This document shows positions 11,814 to 22,606 of a DNA stretch of 64,000 nt, piece after piece. Under the pieces are notes generated by a model. It did no database searches. It was not told the DNA's origin and saw only the letters and a program-made list of their open reading frames with translations. Numbering within the stretch: the stretch's first letter is position 1; each line of letters begins with the position of its first letter. Source of the DNA: Brassica napus (Eukaryota > Streptophyta > Magnoliopsida > Brassicales > Brassicaceae); contig NC_063439.1 of NCBI RefSeq assembly GCF_020379485.1, forward strand, positions 13,275,683-13,339,682, written 5' to 3'. The translations under genes and the position numbers were made by a program.

Positions 11814-12816
11814 AGATTATGTGCTCATGTCCAGGTTGAAATCTTCTTGAGCCATTGCAAGAAGTTCAGCATGTGTCGAACCTTCCCCCAAAAAATGATT
11901 CTCGCTCCTTTGACATTATCAACCACAAAATCCCAACGGAAATCTTTCAAAAACCATTCTCCATACACTGCATGTAACTGACGCATCATCTACAAAAAAT
12001 CAAAATAAAACACATTAGTAAACACATTAATAAAACACATTACTAATTATACGCAGACGACATACCAGTAAGTCGTCTGGAAGACTTACCAGTAAATCGT
12101 CCAAACAGGTCATTTTTACAATTGAATTTTAAATAGGACGACTTACTTGTAAGTCGTCCAGCTTTGTTTGTTAAAAAAAAACATTTAGACGACTTACAGG
12201 TAAAGCCGTAGAGGATAAACGGGTTAGTTTTGCATTTGACCCAATTGTATCAGATATTTGATTTTTCCTGGATGACTTACCAGTAAGTCGTCTCTAGGTA
12301 AACAAAATTTTCAATATTTTATTAAAGCTAGACGACTTATTTGTAAGTCTTTTCAGGTTAGTTTGCAATTCGAAAAAGAAACTTAAACATTTAACTTTAC
12401 CCAGACGACTTACCTGAAAGTCGTCCAGGTAGACGACGTACGAAAAAGTCATAACAAGTGAGAAAGAGAGAGTGTAAATCGATTTTAGGTGCTTTAAAAG
12501 TTTCAAATTGGTTGTTCATGGTGGTTGGAGTATTGATGGTAATGTCAATCTTGTAAATACTTGAAGATGATGAGGTTGAGAGAGTAAAAAAGCCATTTTT
12601 GGAAAAAAAAAATTAATGGCATTTTCGTAAATAATGTGAACATGTGGGGTGAATAGATCAGAACAAAAATAAAAAAAAAAGAAGGAGAGATTAGTTTTGT
12701 GTTTGACTTTATGTTTTGAGTCAAATCTGCAAAAAACCCTAAAAATTATTGTAAATAAACAAGAGGGATTGTTCCAATTTAATTATATACATATTAGTTC
12801 ACAATTATTCAATATA

Positions 12817-14210
12817 CTAGGTGTTTTACCCGCACATGCAGACATAATTATTTTATAGTTATTTATTAATAAATGTACTAATAAATTTAAAGATCAATAA
12901 TTTTAAGTCAAAAAATAAATTTTTAATATTTTTATGAATCATTCAATTTCTTAAATTTTAAATTTTAAATTTTATTAATTTAAAGACATTATTTGTATAA
13001 CAATGTCAATATTTTATTATTTTAAAATATGTTATTATCTTTAAACAATTTCTTACATTAATTTATAATCAATTGTCTAATTAAATAAATAAATATATAA
13101 CTGCTATTATAAAGGGATATTATTAGACCAAATTCTTGAAATTACCAAAACCTACAAAATCTCAAAATAAATTGAAAGCAAAAAAAAAAATTAAACCTAA
13201 TCCAACTCTACATATTATATTAATCAAAGTAAATAATAACAAACACTCAAAGAGACTGACCATGTTGACAAATAGAACATTAATATATAATGTATAAGAT
13301 AACAACATTTGATATATATTATTATATTCATTTTTAAATGATATAATAGAGGGAAAAATATGCCATAGTCAATCTTTATTTTTCATTTAAAAAAGAGATT
13401 GCTATTTTTTTATCAAAGCTATTTTCTTCTAATATAGAGATTAAATATCATTTTTATTATAAAATCATAATCTCTTAGTTTCAAAATGGTCTTTTAAATT
13501 TTAAACTTAATAAGTATAACTAAAACAAATAATTTTGAAAAACAGTTTTTATAAAATAGAATCACAATTTTCTTTAAATAATGTATTCTAAAGAAATTGT
13601 AATTTAAACAAAGTTATATTTCTCTGAAATTCTTGAGGCAGATATTTTGAGAATTATTTTAAAAAGATAATTCCTTCCCAATAAAAAGTATTTAGAAAAA
13701 TCATAAATAACAAACAAACATAAATAAAATTTATTATTATTGCTTATATCTTTTAGTATTTTCATACTAAAATAAATTTAATAATTTATAAAAAATATTC
13801 CATGATATATTACGTTTACAAACAAATATAAATCAATTTTTTTAATAAACCTATTTTTAATATTTTAGTATAGTGATAAACCTAATTATTATATTTATAT
13901 ATATACTACTGATGATGACCAAAAAAAAATATATATATATATATATATACTAGTAATTATAAAAGTTAGTGAATACTAGATAAACGTAAAACAAATACAT
14001 GAGATTATCTTTCTTTTTTTTCAAAAACGTTTTTCATTAATTTTCTTAGATAAATTTATAATATTAATTTGTAATCAGGTAAATAATGAATTATATTTTA
14101 ATAATATTTTAACTGAAAAAATATGTATTATTTATTAAAACTGATGATTAGACTAAAATCATGGAAAATGTGACATATAAGCAAAATCACTACTCAAATA
14201 ATAGTATAGA
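12817..14210 (-). mobile_element. Second Helitron, antisense, non-autonomous
   Basis: On the minus strand the element begins TCTATACTATTATTTGAG at 14210 and ends in CTAG at 12817, after a stem built from the acccgcacatgcag region (12828-12842). It sits between A at 12816 and T at 14211, the AT dinucleotide target expected for Helitrons. It is 1394 bp, AT-rich and without coding sequence. It interrupts the outer Helitron: removing it restores similarity to the copy at 22607-24333. Confidence 0.8.
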
Positions 14211-14314
14211 TTTATTATTTCATAATATGTAAATGAACACATAATAAATAATAATATATAAAAATTATTTATATATATAATATTCATTTCACGCTTTCGC
14301 GGGTCTTCACCTAG

Positions 14315-14365
14315 AAAATATTTTATTTCAAATCCAATGATACAAAAATCTTAAACAAGACTTGT
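14315..14365. repeat. Flank with LINE target-site duplication
   Basis: The 13-mer aaacaagacttgt at 14353-14365 resembles aaacaaaacttgt at 20402-20414 directly after the LINE poly(A) (12 of 13 match). This supports placing the LINE start at 14366. Confidence 0.55.
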
Positions 14366-14605
14366 GATTACTTTCATTGTGATTTCTTTGACCGTGTTCG
14401 TGAGATCACGGTGGGTTTGACCAGTTGTCACGGATCTGCTTGTTTCTGTGAGAGAATTTGTGATCGTGATCTCCATTGGGATTGTGATCCTCTCTGATCG
14501 CGCTTGTAATCGCTTTCATTGTGATCTATTTGCCCTGTCCGTGAGATCACCGTTTGTGAGATCACTGTTCGTGAGATCACCGTTTGTCCGTACACGTGAG
14601 ATTAC

Positions 14606-16282
14606 ATGAATCGCTCAACGCATCGTCTTGGATCTGCTCATATGGCAGACCTGAAAGGCAAAGGGATTTGGTATGACAATGATGATGAGCCAATTCAGCT
14701 AACGGATGAAGATGATTCACATACGATCCGTGATTTTCAGCGCTCATTGATAGGGAAAGTTCTGAACCCTAAGAAGCAGAATGTTGTTAAGCTGATTCAG
14801 CATATCCCGACATAATGGAAGCTACAGGATCGTATTACAGCTAACGACCTAGGTAATGGAAAGTTTCTTTTCACTTTTGAAAGCGAGGAGGATCTGCAAT
14901 ACATACTGCAACAAGGACCTTTTCACTACAACTTCTGCATGTTTGTTCTTGTTCGTTGGGAACCAATCATCCATGACGATTATGCATGGATCATTCCGTT
15001 ATGGGTTGAGATAACGGGAATCCCCTTACACCTCTGGACGTCAACGAACTTGAAGAAAATAGGATCCAATCTTGGCTACATTGACGAACATAAAATAAAA
15101 GAATCAGAAGGTCGTATGTCTATTGATGTTGATACTCGGAAGCCACTTGTATTCCATAAGAAAATCTTATCGCCTGATGGGGATGAGGTATCGATCCAAA
15201 TGAAGTATGACAAGCTGTTTAAGCACTGCACTTCTTGTGGTTTGCTGAGCCATGAACTCTCTCATTGCCCTAAGAAGGAGCAGGGGTCGAGTGTTCAGAT
15301 GGAGAGAGCAGATGTCTTCTCACGGGTACAGATTCCTATGGGTGAATCAGCTCGACAGCCTTTGCTGCGAGACCAAACGACCCGTGATCAGGTTGTTCGA
15401 TATGATCATCAGGATAGGACGTACCATCGTAACGTCGATCCGCATTCCTCGCAAAGACGCTCAGAGGAGGAAGGTTATAGTCGTTCAGTATACGCTCGTA
15501 AAGATGTCTCTTCGGTTTGGTACGTAGGGAAGCAAGGAGGGAAAGAGAGAAGATACAAACCGGACTCGAGCTGTTATGGTTCACGTTATGCCCCTTATGA
15601 TAAGAATAAAAATAAATCATGGAGGCCCAAGGATAAAGTGGAGACACAGAGGGAGATCGTGGTGGGTGATAGAGAGCCATATGCTCCTAAGTCACTCCAG
15701 TTGTGCAGTGGGTCTTCTTCAACTATACCGATGGAGATCCCAGCTGAGATCGAACACCATAATACCAGTGGAAAGAAGATAGAAAGTGTGATTATCACTC
15801 CCTCACGCCAGCTGATGGAACAAGACGACAACGTCACTAAACGTAGCAACATCAATGCTCGATCTATCACTTTCTCTCCTACGGAGGAAGAGCTTCCATA
15901 CAACGCTCAAATGATAGAGGCTCTCAGTGAGATGGAGATTGTTCAAGACAACAAGAATGATGATGGTAAGGAGGCTTTGATGGATTGTCATGTCGATGAT
16001 TTACTTGGACGTGATCTGATGGATTTGGAGGATGGTGTGATGCATTCAGTTCGAGTGGCTGATACGGTTTCGATTGATTTGCCGAGGAAAGAAAGAGCGA
16101 GAGGTTCTTCTTCAACAAAGGGTGGGAGAAGGTCTGGGATCCCTTTGGGTTTACCAAATAAAAAAGCTGGTTCCTTCGTCGGGGATCTCCAAAACATCGA
16201 CCAAGTTTGTCAAAGGGCTCTGATCGGTCTACTCATCATCACCACAGTTCGAAGGCTTCGAGATCAAGTTCAAGTAAGGTAA
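14606..16282 (+). pseudogene. LINE ORF1 (DUF4283 plus CCHC zinc knuckle)
   Basis: The start ATG at 14606 is the first after the UTR. A single in-frame TAA at 14813-14815 breaks the frame, which otherwise continues unchanged to 16282. The region from 14820 has the DUF4283 pattern (ITANDLGNGKFLFTF..., LHLWTSTNLKKIGSNLG), then the zinc knuckle CTSCGLLSHELSHCP at about 15228-15272. The second half is polar, Arg/Ser-rich and less conserved. It is expected to bind LINE RNA as a chaperone. Confidence 0.85.
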
Positions 16283-16322
16283 ATGGTTTGGAGGGGTCCA
16301 AAAACACCTCCAGACATTATCC

Positions 16323-19300
16323 ATGAAGACACTCAATTGGAACTGTCGAGGGATTGGGAACGACCTCACAGTTCGACGCCTTACGGAGATGTGTCAGAAG
16401 CATCGCCCAGGACTCGTGTTTCTTTCTGAGATAAAGAATAGGAGGCTGTTGTTGCAAAACATTCAGGCCGACTTAGGATTTGATCATTTGCTTACTGTTG
16501 AGCCACTTGGTCTCAGCGGAGGTTTAGCTTTATTCTTTATAGATGAATTTCAAGTTAATGTTTTATTTTCGAATAACATAATGATTGACATTGTCTTTAT
16601 GACGTTTGTTTATGGAGACCATGTCTTAGAACGTATAGAACATGTTTGGGAACGTCTTACGCGTTTCTCAACAACACGAAATGGAACTTGATTCATGATA
16701 GGGGGATTTTAATGAGATTACTGATCATAGCGAAAAAGAGGGAGGCAGAAAGCGCTCTGATAGTTCTTTTTTGCCATTCAAGCAGATGCTAAGTGATTGT
16801 GGGATGCTGAAATTTCCATTTACTGAGAATAAGCTTTCATGGGTTGGAAAAAGATTGGGAGGGACAACTGTTAGATGCATATTAGATAGAGCTGTGGGTA
16901 ATTAGGATTGACATGAAAAGTTCTCTCACTCAGCTGTTAAGTATCTCAGGCTTTGGGTTCGAATCATCGTCCGGTCCTAGCATATATTCTCACGAAACCA
17001 GTAAGGAGAAAAATAAGTTTAAATTTGATAAGTGTTGGTTGGACAATGAGAAGCTAAGGCAAGTTATTCTGGAAGGATGGAAGTCTGAGGATCTCCCTCC
17101 TGGAGCGAATATAATGGAACATATTGCTAGTTGTCGGAAAGCTTTGAGCCAATGGAGACAAAACAATGTGAACACAGAAAAGTTAGTGGAGGAGCTTAAG
17201 GAAAAGGTAGAGGGTCTTTATGCGAATGATGATGCTACTTCTGAGGAGATATCAGAAGCTCTAAAGGAACTATCTACTGCTCTTAAGGCAGAGGAGTTGT
17301 TTTGGAGACAGAAAAGTAGGGTCTTATGGTTAAGGGAAGACGACAGGAACTCAAAATACTTTCATGCCCTAGTAAAGCAAAGGAGAGCACGTAATAGGAT
17401 AAGTCAGCTCCTCGATGAAAATGGAAATGTGGTGGAGGATGAGGAGGGATTAGTAGCCATTGCTACTAGCTACTTTGGGAAAATATTTGAGTCTTCTAAC
17501 CCATAGGATATAACTGATGCGCTTGCAGAGGTATCGACGACAATTACTAGGGATGTAAACGAAAGACTTACAACCCCAGTAACTGAATGGAAGGTCAAAT
17601 TAGCTTTGTTCGCTATGCATCCAGAGAAATCCCCATGACCAGATGGAACGACAACCCTTTTCTACCAGAAGTTTTGGGATATTGTCAAAGAGGACTTAAC
17701 TCGTATGGTTAATCAGTTTCTCTTTGAAGGGACAATGGCATAGGGTCTGAATGACACGAATATCTGTTTGATCCCAAAGACAACAAAGCCGAATGAAATG
17801 ACAAAGTTTAGGCCTATTAGTCTATGTAATGTCAGTTATAAAATAATATCTAAGGTCTTATGCCAAAGATTGAAGAAGGTTCCGCCACAGAAGATATCTG
17901 AGACCTAGTCAGCCTTTGTTGCTGGAAGACAGATCACATATAATATCATGATAGCACAAGAGATGTTCCACGTTTTGCGAACAAAACCGAGGGAAGAGTT
18001 AAGCGAATGGCCATAAAAACGGATATGAGTAAAGCATACGATAGGATGGAATGGTCATTCATTGAGGCAGTAATGAGAAAGATGGGATTCTCGGAGATAT
18101 GGATTGACTGGATTATGAGATGCATCACTTCGGTTAAGTATAAAGTACTCATGAATGGTGAGCCGAGGGGAAAATTGTCCCTGGGAGAGGTTTACGTCAA
18201 GGAGATCCTTTGTCTCCTTTCATATTTATTCTATGCACGGAAGCGCTCGTTAGTCTTCTTAATCACGCAGATAATCAAGGGAAGATAACGGGGATGCGAG
18301 TCACACGCGCTAGCCCCTCGGTATCTCACCTTCTCTTTGCTGATGATAGCCTTTTCTTCTATAAGGCGGAGCCTCGTGAATGTGAAGAAGTTATGAAAGT
18401 AGTTAGGACATAGAGGAAAGCATCAAGTCAATGCATCAATTTCGATAAATCATCTTTACTCTTTGGTAAAAGGATTCCAGTGAATGATCGACAGCAGATC
18501 AAAGATACACTTGGTATTCAAAATGAAGGAGGAATGGCTTCCTACTTACGAATCCCAGAGGATATTAGTGGATCAAAGTGTAAGCTATTTGCTTTCTTAA
18601 AAGAAAAGTTACTACATAGAGTGAATGGTTGGACTGGTAGATGGCTGTCAAAAGGAGGAAAAGAAGTCCTAATCAAATCTATCTTGCTAGCTCTTCCGAC
18701 TTATGTCATGTCCAGTTTCCTGCTTCCTTTGGAGATATGTGAAAACCTAGCAAGTGCCATTGCACAGTTCTGGTGGAGTTCGAATCCACCAAAGAGAGGA
18801 ATTCACTGGGCAAAATGGGAGAAAATGTGTGCGCCTAGAGAGGAGGGAGGAATTGGTTTGTTGTATGATCCATGAATTCAATCTAGCTCTTCTGGCTAAA
18901 CAGCTCTGGCAACTTGTTCAATTTCCAAATTCATTATTGGCGAGAGTTCTTCGGGGGAAGTATTACCGTCTAAGTTTGCCTTTGCGAACTGGCGCTGTGG
19001 ATACATCATCGTATATTTGGACGAGTATTATAGCGGCAAGGAAGCTACTACTTTTGGGTTTCAGGAGCAAGGTGCATTCACGATATGAAATTAATGTGTG
19101 GGAAAAACCTTGGATTCCTTCAAGGCCAGCTTAAGCAAGAGTCCCAATTGTAAACCCCAAGATGAACGTCAGCAGTCTTATTGATTTCGAGTCAAAGGAT
19201 TGGGATGTACGTTTGCTGGAACAAAATGTGGATCAAGAAGACATTCCGATGATTCAAATTATGGCCATAAGCCCTACTCACTGACGGGATACTTTTTGTT

Positions 19301-20355
19301 GGAGCTACACCAAAAATGGCCAATATACAGTTAAGTCTTGATATTGGTTTGCTATGAATGTGATGAGAACAGATGAGGCTTTAGAATTTCTACGACCCAG
19401 TATAACTAAACTCTAAGCCTTTGCTTAGACAGTGAATGCGCCACAAAAAATTTGCCACCTTATATGCCAATTAATCTCTGGACAGGTAGCGGTAACAAGG
19501 AATCTGATACGTCGCAATATGCGATGTGATAAGTACTGCTCAAGATGTGGAGAGCCAGAGGAAACTGTTACTTATGCGATCTTTGAATGTCCACCAGCCT
19601 TACAAGCATGGACATTATCATCTACACCATCGAGTTCTCAAATCTTTCCTGTATCAAGTGTTTACGCTAACATGGATTATCTGTTCTGGAGAAAGAATAA
19701 TATAATGAAGCCGGAAGATGATAGGAATCCTTATCCTTGGATAATTTGGTACATCTGGAAAGCCAGGAATGATAAGTCATCTGGAGACCCATTGGAACTA
19801 GTCTGATATGCAGAGAGTGAGTGCCAAGCTTGGAATAATGCGAAGGAAACTATATCTGCTCCTCTACAGGGACAGCCTGAAGAAGAAACACATGCCTTAA
19901 GCTTGGGTAATATCTGTATGGTGGATGGTTCGTGGACCTCCACAGCTCAGTTTAGTGGAATGGAATGGGTCTGGAAGGATAGCACGGGGAAAATTTAACT
20001 TATGGGATCCAGGAACTTAACGCGGCGCGAAACACCTTTACACTCGGAGCTAGAATTACTAAGATGGGCAATGGAGAGCATGATACAACCCTCGAACTGT
20101 CAGAGATTTGAGACGGACTGCAAAAACCTGATTGCAATGATACAAGAACCACAAGCGTGGTCCAACTTCTCAACTGAGCTGAAAATCATTCAAACCCTCC
20201 GGTTGTGTTTTTCGGACTTCAAGATCAGCTATTTACCAAAGACGCAAAATGAGATTGCAGATTGGTTAGCTAGGAATGCACGTTCTTTTCATAGTTTTCT
20301 ATGTTATATTGGTTGTTCTATTCCGGTCTGGTTATCCAGACCACCTCAAGTTTGA
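16323..20355 (+). pseudogene. LINE ORF2: endonuclease, reverse transcriptase, RNase H
   Basis: Starts with MKTLNWNCRGIGN, the classic N-terminus of plant L1 endonucleases, with the acidic SEIKN box following. Frameshift and stop near 16690-16710 (the GDFNE box continues in another frame) and near 16905. A long segment 16913-17503 leads to the polymerase, where stops at 17504, 17638, 17741, 17908 and others occur. The polymerase catalytic box FADDSLFFYKA is near 18335-18370. A zinc-finger segment (CHLIC...CSRCGEPEET) lies at 19447-19570. The RNase H part keeps MVDGSW, ELELLRWAM, ETDCKNL and EIADWLAR. At least ten disabling changes are visible. Confidence 0.9.
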
Positions 20356-20401
20356 GTAATAGAATAGCCTTTTGCTGTCAAGAAAAAAAAAAAAAACAAA
20401 A

Positions 20402-20520
20402 AAACAAAACTTGTATCCCATATTTTTCGTTGACTCGACAATAACAATAAATATATTTGTAATACCATGACTTATGTATATACATATTTTTACAATTTCT
20501 TAACAATACACGAGGTTGGC
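20402..20520. other. 3' flank of the DUF1350 gene
   Basis: The 119 bp between the LINE tail and the DUF1350 stop codon is AT-rich and must hold the gene's 3' UTR and polyadenylation signals on the minus strand. The LINE insertion therefore lies in or next to that 3' UTR. Confidence 0.5.
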
Positions 20521-22526
20521 TCAATTCTCAAACCTTGTAAACCAATCGACGATTGTCCTTGAAAGAACACGGGTGTCCCTCAGAGGTATTGTCTTTAGCG
20601 CCTGAGCCACAGCGTCTGCTGGCGTGTAAACAGACCCAATTTGCCATTTGGGGTCCTGGAGACAACACACTGTTAACAGACCGAACAAGAAACAGAGCAA
20701 TGATGTTACTAGCTCTATTTTTATACCTGTATGCAAGGTGTGAGATGGTTTCCGTTCAGCCGAACCTTTTCAAGTGTACCACCAAAAGATTCTATCCGAG
20801 GCCTCAGGGTTTCTTCCAGTAAATCAGTCTCGTCGATTGCATCAGAGTTGAATTGTACCTGAGACCATATGAATCACGCAGAGACTTCATTTCTACTAAA
20901 AATCAATGCAAGAAAACAAAAACAAATATCTGTGTGTGTGTGCGCATTACCAGTAAAGTGTGCGGAACGCTGTAGGAGCATTTGAAGCAAGTACGATTCT
21001 CAAGTGGTGATGGTCTGAATTCCGACACCCCTTGTCCAACCTTTTGATATAACAACAAGACAAAAGAGCAAAAAAAAAAAAAAATTTAAGTTCTCTTATG
21101 GCTTGGTCAATTACAAAGGAACAACATAAAACATTCTAACAACCTTGGATACTACTAGGGTAAAGAAATACCTCACCAAATACTGAGGGCAATTGATCCA
21201 CCAAATTAGTAAATGACTTAAGAGCTTCTTGATCGTTGTTCAGAATCGTTTTCCCAGCGGTATCGAGTAGTGCTTTCAAGACATCACCTGAAAGGTGATA
21301 ACAAGTCTCTCATCTCAACATGAAATCACATCCTAGAAAGGTTCACTTATCCTTTGCTAAGACTCAACAGGCAAGAAAGACTGAAAACATTGTTTCTACT
21401 AATAAATGGGTTAACTGAGAGAAGATCTGCATTAGAGCTTGTAGCGTTTGGTAGCAACACCTGAAGCATTTCGAGCTATTTCATATAATGGAGAAGCTTC
21501 CACGACTGGCATCATCTGCTGGATGAGAGGACCAAGCTGCAAAAGCAACATAGGCAATCTAAGATACAAGCACTGCTAGTCTTATTTCTTAAGTGAACAC
21601 GTGGAGCTTCGACTCTATTGTAGCTCAGGTTATAACAATAAGTAAAGCTTAGAAGACTTATCATAAGGTAACAACCAATGAGTAATATTACCTGCTCAAA
21701 ATATGGAACTGCCTCTGTGGCTGATTTGTTGTTGAATGAAATGATGGCATTAACCTTTAACAAGAGAGATCACTTTTTCTTCACTTGCTTAGTTATTATA
21801 AATAAAGACGAAGCATTTTATTGATATTAGTTCACGAGAAACCAAACCTTTGGTATCTTGTCAGAAAAATAACTTCCGGTCAAAACTTGGAGCAGCGCAC
21901 CGTTACTGTCAGCATTCAGAGCACATAGCAATCATAAGATTGAGAAACAAAACATAAGGACGAAGTGAACAGATTTAGCTGAGGAGACAATAAGAGAACC
22001 TGTGACCAACAGAGAAAACAGGAAGGTTAGCTAGATCTTGAGGGTTCAAATTGGCATTTGGAACTCCAGATAAGACAATTGCGTCCAAGCAGGAGTTGAA
22101 CCTCTGGTAAACCTGCTTGGCAGCTTGTTCATGATCAAAAGTGACGTTGTATGGCACAGATACAATCAAATACCCTTCTTTAGCCAGTAGCTCCTTGAGG
22201 TAACTAGAGATCACAAAATAACATCTTCCAGTTTTCTCAAGATATCTAAACCAATAAATCCATCCATCAAGGCATAAAGGACAAAAGAACCTGTAGGTGA
22301 GTTCAGGGACAGCTCCGACGAAGGCGCCTCCCAAGAACTTGATAATGGCACGCGGTTTCTTAAAAATGGGGGGAGGAGGAATTACGAGACAAGAGTCGAG
22401 CCTCGTGTAAATCTTAGTGCTACTTGCGGTGACGGTGAGAGACGCTGCTCGAGCTCGTCTGCAAAAGAGAGTGGCGGGGATCACTTTGGTACCCATGAAA
22501 CTAGATGTCGCTAAGGTAAACTCCAT
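20521..22526 (-). CDS. DUF1350 family protein, alpha/beta-hydrolase-like, probably plastid-targeted
   Basis: Nine exons, read downward: 22526-22291, 22203-22000, 21905-21848, 21754-21692, 21536-21461, 21287-21172, 21040-20951, 20858-20727, 20655-20521. Every intron has GT-AG borders and the exons sum to 1110 bp, giving 369 residues and a TGA, with all phases closing. This is strong evidence of an intact host gene. The first 50 residues are rich in Ser/Ala/Thr/Arg with few acids (RRARAASLTVTASSTK), like a chloroplast transit peptide. The junction of exons 2 and 3 creates GHSNGALL, a nucleophile-elbow-like Gly-His-Ser-Asn-Gly, in an alpha/beta-hydrolase setting; VVEASP and a CFKC pair lie further on. 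Arabidopsis homologues (for example At3g43540) are annotated only as DUF1350, so the substrate is unknown. A Helitron starts 80 bp upstream of the ATG and a LINE ends 120 bp past the stop. An upstream in-frame ATG at 22574 is less likely as the start. Confidence 0.92.
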
Positions 22527-22606
22527 TCTCTTGTGGAGAAAAAACAACAAACGTGTTCCTAGTAACTCACTCACTCGGGAACTGGAACAATTAAGAAATA
22601 TATCTA

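Larger units (their letters stand above)
4341..12773. mobile_element. Mutator-like element carrying DUF1985/Ulp1 and mudrA genes
   Basis: Roughly 8.4 kb. The termini are weakly inverted: attaggg...tgactcacaac at the left matches the reverse complement of the right end (ttaggg...tgactcaaaac), but the right end seems to carry about 30 extra outer bases. Inside are a plus-strand DUF1985/Ulp1 gene and a minus-strand mudrA transposase gene that converge, the same gene orientation as in maize MuDR. Motifs of the type TAAGTCGTC/GACGACTTA recur in termini, introns and the inter-gene region. MULEs with Ulp1-like genes (Kaonashi type) are known in plants. Both genes are broken, so this copy cannot act alone. 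Confidence 0.75.
3430..14314 (+). mobile_element. Outer Helitron, split by a MULE and a second Helitron
   Basis: The left part (about 3430-4340) aligns along its length with the Helitron at 22607-24333: both have a tgtagccac word near the 5' end, the same spaced blocks around aaaagtctcac and gtctcatttaat, then a caattaa region. The right part resumes at 12774-12816 and 14211-14314, ending with a GC-rich partial hairpin and CTAG at 14311-14314. The two gaps are exactly the MULE and the antisense Helitron. The 5' base is approximate because the terminus is degenerate. No Rep/helicase coding sequence is present, so it is non-autonomous. Confidence 0.7.
14366..20401 (+). mobile_element. L1-type non-LTR retrotransposon (LINE), full layout but decayed
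   Basis: Order: 5' UTR (14366-14605) with repeated gtgagatcaccgtttg words, ORF1 (nucleic-acid-binding), ORF2 (endonuclease, reverse transcriptase, zinc finger, RNase H), a short 3' UTR and an A-rich tail at about 20382-20401. The element ends 120 bp beyond the stop codon of the DUF1350 gene, tail to tail with it. Several stops and frameshifts in both ORFs show it is inactive. Confidence 0.9.

Noticed and set aside
15336..16197. Several minus-strand frames within LINE ORF1
   Set aside because: They overlap a recognisable plus-strand protein with DUF4283 and a zinc knuckle, so they are shadows.
22574..22574. Upstream ATG as start of the DUF1350 gene
   Set aside because: The next ATG at 22526 is directly followed by a transit-peptide-like sequence, and the extra 16 residues (MSELLGTRLLFFLHKR) are atypical.
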